Of a stretch of DNA of 14,439 bases, positions 7,618 through 14,439 are shown in pieces. Made by a program: the position numbers and the translations under genes. Origin of the DNA: Oscillospiraceae bacterium (lineage in GTDB: Bacteria > Bacillota > Clostridia > Oscillospirales > Ruminococcaceae); NCBI GenBank assembly GCA_003516865.1, contig DPBR01000100.1:1602-16040 (forward strand), read 5' to 3'. The notes beneath the pieces are model-generated. The model saw only the letters and a list, made by a program, of their open reading frames with translations, was not told where the DNA came from and searched no databases. How positions within the stretch are numbered: the first letter of the stretch is position 1; each line of letters begins with the position of its first letter.

Positions 7618-10529
7618 CAATAACTCAGATTGCTTCGCATAAAATAATCCTCAATGCCGTCCGCAATCGCATTTGCAAGCTTTTCCTGATTTGTGGGATT
7701 TGCCATAAGCAGGCACTCCGTATCGTTTGAAACAAACCCCATTTCAACCAGAATACACGGAAAACCATACTCGCGCGTATAACTCCAGTAGCTGTATTTA
7801 TCGCCGCGAGCGCTGTCCGTGCCGTCGCCGTAAATTCGGTCAAGACACGCGGCAAGCCTGTTTGTAACCGCTTCTGCAAGCGGCTGCGACCACGGCGTGA
7901 AGTAATACGCTTCCGTGCCGTGCGCGTCGGGATTGCCTGCGGCGTTGCTGTGAAGCTCGATAAACAAATCAGCGTCATAATATGTCGCCGCGCGCGGTCT
8001 TTCGCGGTTCGAGCGGCCGACTTCCTCGTTATTCAGGCGCACAACGGTTGCTCCGCGGCTTTCAAGCTCCGCGACAACCAAATCCGCAACAGCGTAGTTA
8101 ATCTCCTGCTCCGTCACCTGACCGATTGCGCCCGTATCCCACTTTCCTTCCGGCGTAAGACCGTGACCGGGGCTTATAACAATAGTTTTGCCCGAAAGCG
8201 TTGGCGAAGGCACGGGGAACAGAAGCTGCAAGTTCCTGTTATCATCATAAGACGCGGTAACTCCGCTGAAAATGCCATCTTCCCTCAAAGTAAGCCTCAT
8301 TCTGAACTTCGGGATACCGTCCTGCTCAACGTGTTCCCACTCGCCCGCGCTGAAAAGAGCGCAGTTCACAAAGCTGGGAAGAGCGGTTACAGAAGTTACG
8401 TTGTCGAACGTAATAAAGACGTATTTTGCGTCAAAATCGGCAACGCCGAACGGTCCGTCATATCCCTCGACGAACTCCTGCGACGTCGTTACGTTAAAGC
8501 TCGTGCGGTAGTCGAGGTTGAGCGTGATAAAGCTGCGTCCGTTTACATTGCCGACAGCCTCAACCGTAAGCGCGTTATAGCCGAGTCCCGTATCCGTGAA
8601 AGTCGTCACGTCGTCCTCGCTGTAACGCTTTCCCGATGTCGAAAGATAATAGCCGTCCGAGTAGGATTTTAGGTAATCGAGCGTGTTCGCGGGCATCTGC
8701 GAGAACACAGGAGTCGGCACGCTTCCCGTTGTTTCCGCGTCGCGAACGTCCGCGTTTGTCGAAATCACCTTGATATAATCGACATATTCGCCCTCGATAT
8801 CCTCGACAATCGGGTCAATTCGTCCGACAATCTCTCCCGTGCCTGCGGTAGACTGGTCGGGAATAATATCAACCTTTATTCCGGGCTTCGGCGGGTCGGG
8901 CTTCGGCTCAGCCTTAACCGTAATCGAACCGCCCGTCATATACTTCTCAAAGCCCATATAATTGCCGTAGAACGTGATATTTCCAAGGTGCTGTTCCGTC
9001 CCGACAATCCCCTTCGGCACAGTGTAATAGCCCACAAACTCCGAATATGACGAGTCCTCGGACATATGCTCGGAAGCCTTTTCCTTGAGATTTACAATCT
9101 GTCCGTTTATTGTCGCGGAAACGGACGAACCGCTGTATGCAATCGCTACAACCGCAATTTTCGTTCCTCCGGCAACCGTGATGTCGTTTACATTCTCGAT
9201 TGACTTGAGAACCTCGACGCGGCGCTCGATGTAATAGTTGATTTTTTTGCCCTTATGCTCGATTGTAAAGCTGTTTCCGCCGACTTTGAGGTCTTTTTGG
9301 ATAAGGAAGTTTCCGACTTCGTTCAGCTCTATTTTCCTGCCGTCGAAATAAACGTCGAAATTCGCGTCGAACGTACCCATAAACTTAACCGTGGGGTCGT
9401 AGGTTACAAAACTCGTGCTCAGCGGCGTAACCATTTCAAGTCCCTCGAAAAGCGTCGCCGTGTTAATCTGCTCGGCATAATACTTTTTAAGCGTCGTCGC
9501 AGTGCCGAGAACGTCGTCGCGAAGCGAAGCATAAGAATGAAAAGCGCTTCCCGATATCCCGTCGAAATGCTCGTCAAGAACGGTAAGCTGACGAAGAAGC
9601 TGGTCCTCGTTCCAGCCGTCCCTGCTGCCTATTCTCTCGTTGAGATGGCAAATATAACTCTTTGTGCCACTCTTTTTTGCGAGTTCGTTCCACCACGAAA
9701 CGACTTTCTCAAAATTCAGCGCATAATCCTCCGTCGAGCCGTATGCCTTTATCATAATAAAGTCCGCAAGCCCGCCTTCAACATAGCTTTTCGTATCGGA
9801 AAATCCGTCGAAATACGCCTGCGTGGTATCCTCGGTATCCGAGCCGCCCTCCTTTGAAGAAGCGTTCGCCCACATATCCTCAATCATAATCCCCGCAGCG
9901 GTCGTGTTGGACGTCTTGCGGATAGCCTCGCTTACGGTGCGGACAATATAGCGGTTCGTTTCGTAGAGCCAGTTCACATAGCCTATTCCCGAACCCGAAC
10001 GCAGATATTCCGCATACATTTCGGGAGTATTCCGAGTGTAATAATTTGTGAGGAGAATACCCTCGCAGGTATATTTCATCACAAACTTATGCGCCGCCGC
10101 AGAGAAGCCCTCTTTCAGCCCGCCGCCGCTTTCCATAACCGTTTCCACGAGATTGTTCACGTCAAGCGATATGTAAACGCTGAGATTTGCGTTGTGCGCC
10201 GCGTCAATCATATCGCGGAGAAGTCCCTCGTTTTTGTCGAGTTCAAGGTCGAAATAGTTTCCGTTTTCCGAGGAAGAATACAGCACAACCGCGTTCATTC
10301 CAAGCCCGATAAGCTCCGTGCAGAACTCCGAAAGGTCTGTTTCCGCGGTAAAATCGGTTTCGGGCGTAAGGTAAACCGCCCGCATATCGTCCTGAAGATA
10401 AACGTGGCTTTCTTCCTCGCGGCGAATAGGCGCGGCGCTTTCCTCGCCGTTTCCCGCGGCAAAAGCCTGTGTCGACAATATGCCCGCGCACAATATCGCG
10501 GCTATAATCCCCCGAAACAGTTTTTTCAT
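7617..10529 (-). CDS. Secreted N-acetylmuramoyl-L-alanine amidase with degenerate GHL10-like N-terminal domain
   Basis: A 970-residue exported cell-wall enzyme. Residues 1-24 are a signal peptide (cleavage AFA|A). Residues 48-355 align segment by segment with the GHL10 domain of the upstream gene, but the family's DGxHxDDYFYP motif has become EGILLTNYYT (156-165), so this domain is probably not catalytic. Residues 370-540 look like beta-sandwich domains, the first with HKGKKINYYI, as in clostridial wall amidases. A Pro/Lys linker covers 541-549. Residues 575-775 form a second beta-rich region, possibly AMIN-like. The C-terminal Amidase_3 domain (778-970) has all expected zinc and catalytic residues: His789 (SPGHG), Glu807, His860 (ELHSNA) and Glu929 (VEMGF). 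It should cut the MurNAc-L-Ala bond. The gene follows the GHL10 gene by 21 bp, with GGGGAAG before the ATG, so the two form an operon. Confidence 0.92.
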   Translation of the reverse strand: MKKLFRGIIAAILCAGILSTQAFAAGNGEESAAPIRREEESHVYLQDDMRAVYLTPETDFTAETDLSEFCTELIGLGMNAVVLYSSSENGNYFDLELDKNEGLLRDMIDAAHNANLSVYISLDVNNLVETVMESGGGLKEGFSAAAHKFVMKYTCEGILLTNYYTRNTPEMYAEYLRSGSGIGYVNWLYETNRYIVRTVSEAIRKTSNTTAAGIMIEDMWANASSKEGGSDTEDTTQAYFDGFSDTKSYVEGGLADFIMIKAYGSTEDYALNFEKVVSWWNELAKKSGTKSYICHLNERIGSRDGWNEDQLLRQLTVLDEHFDGISGSAFHSYASLRDDVLGTATTLKKYYAEQINTATLFEGLEMVTPLSTSFVTYDPTVKFMGTFDANFDVYFDGRKIELNEVGNFLIQKDLKVGGNSFTIEHKGKKINYYIERRVEVLKSIENVNDITVAGGTKIAVVAIAYSGSSVSATINGQIVNLKEKASEHMSEDSSYSEFVGYYTVPKGIVGTEQHLGNITFYGNYMGFEKYMTGGSITVKAEPKPDPPKPGIKVDIIPDQSTAGTGEIVGRIDPIVEDIEGEYVDYIKVISTNADVRDAETTGSVPTPVFSQMPANTLDYLKSYSDGYYLSTSGKRYSEDDVTTFTDTGLGYNALTVEAVGNVNGRSFITLNLDYRTSFNVTTSQEFVEGYDGPFGVADFDAKYVFITFDNVTSVTALPSFVNCALFSAGEWEHVEQDGIPKFRMRLTLREDGIFSGVTASYDDNRNLQLLFPVPSPTLSGKTIVISPGHGLTPEGKWDTGAIGQVTEQEINYAVADLVVAELESRGATVVRLNNEEVGRSNRERPRAATYYDADLFIELHSNAAGNPDAHGTEAYYFTPWSQPLAEAVTNRLAACLDRIYGDGTDSARGDKYSYWSYTREYGFPCILVEMGFVSNDTECLLMANPTNQEKLANAIADGIEDYFMRSNLSY

Positions 10530-10550
10530 AATACTTCCCCGTTTTTTATC

Positions 10551-12065
10551 TTAATTCATCGCCGATTTAAGCGCGTCAATCTCCTTTTCAACCTGTTCGC
10601 GCACGGAATAATCCGCGTTGAACACCGAGCCGTAGCTGTAAATTCCTATTCCCCCATAGGAAGAAAGCTCTCTTGACGCAAGGAATTGCCGTTCAAGAAT
10701 AAACTCGTCTGTAATCCACTCGTCGCGTCCCTCGCCCGCCCATTTGTCCTCAAGACCGAGCTTTGCCGACGTTATACCAACAATCAGCGGGATACCGCCC
10801 GAATAAGCGAGATTGTTCCATGTATTCACGCATTCCTCAAAAGGCTCTGCGGAATTTTTGAAGCCATAGTAAATCTGCGGCATTATGTAGTCGATAAATC
10901 CGCTCTGCGCGCACCATTTTTTCACGTCCGCGTACATATAATTATAGTTGTTGTAAAGGCTTCCCTGACAGCTCACGCCGAAAATCGCCGAGCTGTTGCC
11001 TTTCTTAACCGCGCTGTAAAGCGAAGAAACGAGCCTGTCGCAATTCGCAAGCCTGAAATCCGAAAGCGACGACAAGCCGCTCTGCGAAAACGCCGCGCTG
11101 TCGAAATAAGCTTCGGTTGTGGGATAGAAATAGTCGTCGATGTGAACGCCGTCGACATCGTAATTCGCGGTAATTTCACGCGCTCCCGCCGCTATAAGGT
11201 CGGTTACTTCCGTATACGCGGGATTAAGGTAATAGTAGCTTCCGACTTGAACGAGCCTTGTTTCTCCGCCCGCCCAATCATAGAGCTTATAGCCGCTCTC
11301 GCGCGAAATATCCGACACGGCGCAGCCGCGAAGCGGGTTTATCCACGCTTGAAACGACAGTCCGCGCGCGTGCGCTTCGTCAACCATAACCTCAAGCGGG
11401 TCGTATGTACCGCCGAGATACTTTGTTCTCGGAAAATAATCGGAACTGTAATAAGCGTCGCCGTGAGAACGGACGTGAACGTAAACCGTGTTAATTCCAA
11501 GCGCCTCGCAGTTGTCGTAGATATCGGCAATTCCGCTTCTGAATGCGCTTTCCGAGCCGCTCGGAATCCCCGCGAGGTCTATGTAGGAAATCCACATTCC
11601 CTTAACCTCGCTGTAATTGAGCGCACGGTATGTGTTCGCGCCGTAACTCGGAGCGGGCGCGGGCGTTTCCGATGAAGATGAAGAATAGCTTGTCTGAGTA
11701 GATGAAGATGATTGTTGTGAAGAAGAAGATGTAGAAGAACTGCTTTCGGAACTTATTTCGGGCGAATCATACCCTTGCGTTTCCGTTGTAGACGACTTTC
11801 CCGGAACGGAAGAACTTGAGTATATCGACGAAGATGATGAATCCCCGCCCGACGAACTGTTGTCAGACAAGCCGGACGACGAACTTCCCGACGACGCGGA
11901 ATGTGACGTTGACGAGCCGTAGGAAATCACGCCCTCGGACGAGCCGATTGACGCTTTCCCCGCGTCAATCACATTCAGGCTTTCGCTGTCGGTTTTTTCC
12001 TGTGCGGAACAGCCGCAAATCCCCAGTGCCGCCGCCGCAATCAAAGCGATTAATTTATTTTTCAT
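10551..12065 (-). CDS. GHL10 (DUF187, DigH-like) glycoside hydrolase lipoprotein
   Basis: A 504-residue surface lipoprotein. The signal peptide ends in GICGC, with lipidated Cys19. Residues about 40-140 are a long, low-complexity serine spacer ending in a Pro-Ala stretch. Residues 154-504 are a GHL10/DUF187 TIM-barrel domain. Landmarks are KGMWISYIDL (155-164), INTVYVHVRSHGDAYY, AWINPLRG, the acidic motif DGVHIDDYFYP (305-315) and YIMPQIYY (393-400). In E. coli the GHL10 protein DigH (YddW) cuts glycan strands that amidases have stripped of peptides, and the same substrate is inferred here because the next gene is an amidase. An SPxG motif typical of many members is CQG here. The ATG at 12065 follows a weak GGGG-type SD and a strong promoter. 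It is the first gene of a two-gene operon. Confidence 0.92.
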   Translation of the reverse strand: MKNKLIALIAAAALGICGCSAQEKTDSESLNVIDAGKASIGSSEGVISYGSSTSHSASSGSSSSGLSDNSSSGGDSSSSSIYSSSSVPGKSSTTETQGYDSPEISSESSSSTSSSSQQSSSSTQTSYSSSSSETPAPAPSYGANTYRALNYSEVKGMWISYIDLAGIPSGSESAFRSGIADIYDNCEALGINTVYVHVRSHGDAYYSSDYFPRTKYLGGTYDPLEVMVDEAHARGLSFQAWINPLRGCAVSDISRESGYKLYDWAGGETRLVQVGSYYYLNPAYTEVTDLIAAGAREITANYDVDGVHIDDYFYPTTEAYFDSAAFSQSGLSSLSDFRLANCDRLVSSLYSAVKKGNSSAIFGVSCQGSLYNNYNYMYADVKKWCAQSGFIDYIMPQIYYGFKNSAEPFEECVNTWNNLAYSGGIPLIVGITSAKLGLEDKWAGEGRDEWITDEFILERQFLASRELSSYGGIGIYSYGSVFNADYSVREQVEKEIDALKSAMN

Positions 12066-12110
12066 TGTTTTTTCCCCAAAAAGTATATATTTCTTCTTAT
12101 AATTACATTA

Positions 12111-12139
12111 ATTTTACCACATTTTTGTTGTTTTGTCAA
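12111..12139 (-). promoter_or_regulatory. Sigma-A promoter of the GHL10-amidase operon
   Basis: On the - strand: TTGACA (12139-12134), 17 bp ending in TGTGG, then TAAAAT (12116-12111). Spacer end and -10 are identical to those of the tRNA-Gln promoter. The leader is about 40 nt and AT-rich. Confidence 0.88.
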
Positions 12140-12160
12140 TACATTATATTAATATACGCC

Positions 12161-12200
12161 AAAAAAATGCGCGGAAAGCCGGTTTCGGGCAATCCGCGCG
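12161..12200 (-). terminator. Terminator of the recombinase-SpoVT fusion gene
   Basis: On the - strand GCGCGGA (12199-12193) pairs with TCCGCGC (12175-12169), with a small inner GCC-GGC pairing. A run of seven T (12167-12161) follows. It begins 5 bases after the TAA stop, and the + strand also carries T6. It was probably the terminator of the original spoVT gene. Confidence 0.9.
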
Positions 12201-12204
12201 TTTT

Positions 12205-12663
12205 TTATTCTTCCATCTGCTTGCCAAAGTACATAGCAGCCGCCTGAACAAGAGCCGATTGTTCGGCGGTTGCGGCGTCCTTTTCGTTATCGCCGGAGAG
12301 CATTATCACAGCGCCGTTTACATCGCCCGAAGCGAGTATCGGCGAGCACACAAGCGCGTAGCGGTCAACGCCCTCGATAGGGTTAAGCCGCTTGTCGTCG
12401 CTCTTTCCGAGAACGTATGACTTGCGCTGTTCAATCAAATCCTCAAGCGAGCCTGAAACGCGGCGCTCGATAATCTCCTTTTTCGACATACCCGAAACCG
12501 CGATAACGTGGTCGCGGTCGCAGATTACGGCGGGACAGCCGCCAACTTTCGACAGCACGTCTGCATACTGCGAAGCTGTGCTGCTGATTTCACCCACGGG
12601 CGAATATTTCTTGAAGATAACCTCGCCCTCCGGGCTTGTATATATTTCAAGCGGGTCGCCTTC
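12205..12663 (-). pseudogene. spoVT: 3' fragment of spoVT (interrupted gene)
   Basis: SpoVT is a transcription factor active in the forespore, with an AbrB-type DNA-binding domain and a C-terminal GAF domain. This segment encodes the last 152 residues. It begins at EGDPLEIYTSPEGEVIFKKY, which is about residue 30 of a normal SpoVT, and runs through CDRDHVIAVSG and the E-Q-R-KSY region to FGKQMEE. With the missing ~29 residues the total is about 181, the usual length. The frame is intact with no stops, which suggests it is under selection or was cut recently. It has no start or SD of its own. The 5' fragment should lie beyond the right edge of the window if the element is intact. SpoVT identity rests on recalled family sequence, not a search. 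Confidence 0.85.
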
Positions 12664-14364
12664 ACTGAAAACATTGACACGGATAACCTTGTCCTTTTTA
12701 CAGGGACTTTTTTTGGTGAACGTTTTTGAGATATTAACCGTGCCACAGTTAAAATTTGCGGTAAGACCCTTCTGCGGGTCCAAACGAAGCAAAGCGTCAA
12801 TATTAGGCTTGAGAGAAATTTCAATTCTGTCCTCAAATACGAGTATTTTCTCAACTATCATCTCCAAATCAGAGCGACTGAGCTTATCTTTTTCGATAAT
12901 ATCTCCGAAAATGTCTATTGCGGTTTTGGCAGTGCGGTTTAAGCGAACGGTTGCGCTCTGCTTTTCGGCGATAAGCTGTATCTGACTTTCAAGCAAATCA
13001 ACCCGCTTCGCAAGTTCATCGAGCATTTCGCCATACGTTTCCTCATAAAGCGACTCGTTTTCGGGACTGCGCGCTATTTCCTTAACCTTTTGTCTTACAA
13101 GAAGCTTCATTTCATTTTTGGCGTCCTCAATTCTCCCGCGTAGAATTTCAACCGTGGATTTTGTCTGAGCGGTTTCGACTTTTTCCTCTTTCAGCGCCTC
13201 GTCAAGCTTTGCAATCATCTCCCGTGAGTTGTCGCGCACCATTTTGATATACGATTTCAGAGCCTCGTCAAGCACGTCGCATCTTGTATGATGAGATGTG
13301 CAGCCTTTCAGACCGCGTTTGTGATAGCTTCCGCAGGTATAGGCGGGGGCGCGGTTCGGATTGCTTATAGAAAACATCGGAGAGCCGCAGTCGCCGCAAA
13401 ATATAATGCCCGAATAAACATTCTCGTATTTCTTTATGCCGCGGTAATGGCTTTTTGAGCGGCTTTCAAGCTCCTTGCGAACCGCGCTGAACAGTCTGTA
13501 ATCAACAATCGGCTCATGATGATTTTCAAAAACGATATGCTCGCTTTCATCAGTCTTGACGTCCGCGCCGTTTATCTTATTCCGCTTGTATTTCGCCTGC
13601 CTAAAAGTTCCGATATAAAAGTCGTTGCGAAGGATTTCGGATATCGACACAATGCTCCACTGCGCCTTCGCGCGGCTCTCGACCTCTCCGCCCTCCGCGA
13701 TATGCCGCTGTTCATCATACATTCTTGGAGTCGGGATATTGCCGTCCGTAAGGAAATTTGCGATTTTCCGATAACCATACCCGTCGGCGTACATCTGAAA
13801 AATCTTTCTTACAACCTCCGCACATTCTTCTTCAACAACAATCGCAGGATTTTTTCCGCCCGTCAACCTATAACCATACGGCACGGCGCAAAGCCATTTT
13901 CCCTCTTTCTGACGATTTTTTATTACGCTTTTGACCTTCTTGCTCGCGTCGGTAACGGGCATTTCATTAATCAGAAATCGAAACTGTATCTGCATCCACT
14001 CATCGCAGGTCGGGTAATCAATATTATCGGCAATTGCAATAATCCGAACTCCGCTGTCGCGCAAATCCTCCAGCTCAACCAAGCCCTTGCTGTTGCGTCT
14101 GGAAAATCGGCTGAAATCCTTTACCACAAGTATCTGATGCTCGCCGCGGATAAGCTTTCGGCGCATTATCTGATAGAACTCGCGCTGGTCGAACGTATAG
14201 CCCGAACGGTCCCTGTCGGCATAAAACGTAAGCTCCGACTCAGGAAATCTCGCGCGGACATACTCCTCAATAATAGCCTTCTGGTTTTCTATCGACGTAT
14301 TATCTTTATCGAGCTCTTCGTCAACCGATATACGGCAGTATCCCGCTATGCTGTATTTTTCCAA
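12205..14364 (-). CDS. Large serine recombinase fused in frame to C-terminal part of SpoVT
   Basis: One 719-residue frame made of two unrelated proteins. Residues 1-567 are a large serine recombinase. The catalytic domain has Arg11 and Ser13 (GYCRIS), with KDFSRFSRR at 82-90. A recombinase domain follows (about 140-300). The zinc ribbon uses Cys323, Cys326, Cys344 and Cys355, and a coiled coil covers about 375-470. Such enzymes integrate and excise mobile elements at specific att sites. From Glu568 (EGDPLEIY) to the end (GKQMEE) the protein is SpoVT, lacking its first ~29 residues, which include most of the AbrB DNA-binding hairpin. The GAF domain is whole. The TTG at 14364 is the only possible start, because an in-frame TGA lies 12 bp upstream. 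GGGAG is 12 bases before it, a long spacing. No in-frame start exists at the junction to express the SpoVT part alone. Confidence 0.93.
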   Translation of the reverse strand: MEKYSIAGYCRISVDEELDKDNTSIENQKAIIEEYVRARFPESELTFYADRDRSGYTFDQREFYQIMRRKLIRGEHQILVVKDFSRFSRRNSKGLVELEDLRDSGVRIIAIADNIDYPTCDEWMQIQFRFLINEMPVTDASKKVKSVIKNRQKEGKWLCAVPYGYRLTGGKNPAIVVEEECAEVVRKIFQMYADGYGYRKIANFLTDGNIPTPRMYDEQRHIAEGGEVESRAKAQWSIVSISEILRNDFYIGTFRQAKYKRNKINGADVKTDESEHIVFENHHEPIVDYRLFSAVRKELESRSKSHYRGIKKYENVYSGIIFCGDCGSPMFSISNPNRAPAYTCGSYHKRGLKGCTSHHTRCDVLDEALKSYIKMVRDNSREMIAKLDEALKEEKVETAQTKSTVEILRGRIEDAKNEMKLLVRQKVKEIARSPENESLYEETYGEMLDELAKRVDLLESQIQLIAEKQSATVRLNRTAKTAIDIFGDIIEKDKLSRSDLEMIVEKILVFEDRIEISLKPNIDALLRLDPQKGLTANFNCGTVNISKTFTKKSPCKKDKVIRVNVFSEGDPLEIYTSPEGEVIFKKYSPVGEISSTASQYADVLSKVGGCPAVICDRDHVIAVSGMSKKEIIERRVSGSLEDLIEQRKSYVLGKSDDKRLNPIEGVDRYALVCSPILASGDVNGAVIMLSGDNEKDAATAEQSALVQAAAMYFGKQMEE
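12630..12690. other. Inferred element-spoVT junction (att site)
   Basis: Similarity to SpoVT starts at codon 12663-12661 (Glu568), so the crossover lies at or near here. An interrupted inverted repeat, GCTTG (12634-12638) and CAAGC (12648-12652), lies just inside the spoVT side. Large serine recombinase att sites are usually about 40-50 bp with imperfect inverted repeats, but the core cannot be fixed without the other end of the element. Confidence 0.5.
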
Positions 14365-14439
14365 CGTTATTTTTCACTCCCAAAAATCCGTTTTCTATAT
14401 TGTATCACAAAAGAGATATAATTTCAACCCCATTCAAGA
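12664..14439. mobile_element. End of an inferred integrated element carrying the recombinase
   Basis: From the junction near 12663 to the right edge, the sequence is a recombinase gene and its promoter, consistent with the terminal part of an integrative element or prophage-like insertion in spoVT. No other cargo is visible, so the size and type of the element are unknown. A remnant consisting only of the recombinase is possible. Confidence 0.6.
14399..14427 (-). promoter_or_regulatory. Probable promoter of the recombinase-SpoVT gene
   Basis: On the - strand: TTGAAA (14427-14422), 17 bp ending in TGTGA, then TACAAT (14404-14399), matching the sigma-A pattern of the window. The same region also reads GATACAAT, one base from the sigma-E -10 consensus CATACAMT, with a partial -35 match. 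Sporulation control is therefore possible but unproven. Confidence 0.7.

Noticed and set aside
9255..9857. 200-codon + strand frame opposite the amidase gene
   Set aside because: It is a shadow of the amidase codons with no motif, SD or promoter.
10686..11675. Long open frame on the + strand (329 codons) opposite the GHL10 gene
   Set aside because: It mirrors the codon pattern of the GHL10 gene, has no recognisable domain or SD, and the opposite strand has a clear lipoprotein with family motifs.
12525..12854. 109-codon - strand frame with ATG near the recombinase-SpoVT junction as a separate small gene
   Set aside because: It is out of frame with SpoVT and its translation has no SpoVT or other similarity, so it cannot rescue SpoVT expression.
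13516..14421. 301-codon open frame on the + strand opposite the recombinase
   Set aside because: It is antisense to the conserved catalytic and zinc-ribbon regions and runs through the recombinase promoter. Its translation matches no known family.

Overview
The window comes from a Gram-positive, low-to-mid GC anaerobe of the Clostridia, most likely an Oscillospiraceae/Ruminococcaceae-type gut or rumen bacterium. The evidence is lipoproteins with serine-rich spacers, a GH5 cellulase, strong SD sequences, perfect TTGACA boxes with TRTG-extended -10 elements, and a SpoVT-type sporulation regulator sequence. The taxonomic call is an inference from gene content.

Layout. (1) Positions 1-3612, + strand: the 3' part of pyrG (CTP synthase, 5' end outside the window), then ppk (polyphosphate kinase), ending in a bidirectional terminator. 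(2) 3652-4656, - strand: rlmN, from a TTG start. (3) 4681-4904: divergent promoters for rlmN and tRNA-Pro(GGG), then the tRNA and its terminator. A degraded second copy of the tRNA's 3' flank follows. (4) 5148-5747, - strand: a small alpha/beta hydrolase. (5) 5812-6037, - strand: tRNA-Gln(CTG) with tandem terminators. (6) 6245-7555, + strand: a GH5 endoglucanase lipoprotein. (7) 12065 down to 7617, - strand: a two-gene cell-wall operon. Its first gene is a GHL10 (DigH-like) lipoprotein. Its second is a 970-residue secreted protein with a degenerate GHL10-like domain, beta-sandwich regions and a C-terminal Amidase_3 domain. Together these suggest stripping stem peptides and then cutting denuded glycan. 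(8) 14364 down to 12205, - strand: a large serine recombinase fused in frame to the last ~152 residues of SpoVT.

The last gene is the most interesting. Residues 1-567 form a complete large serine recombinase. From about residue 568 the protein becomes SpoVT, beginning inside the AbrB DNA-binding domain and running to the normal SpoVT C-terminus. The missing ~29 N-terminal SpoVT residues plus the 152 present add up to the normal SpoVT length. The simplest reading is that a mobile element, extending rightwards out of the window, is inserted in spoVT, with the element-gene junction near 12660. This resembles the skin/sigK class of intervening elements, and precise excision would rebuild spoVT. 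The other half of spoVT is not visible here, so a decayed or stable fusion remains possible.

Six promoters of the same architecture (a TTGAcA/TTGAAA -35 box, exactly 17 bp, TRTGN followed by the -10) can be read directly and settle two start codons.
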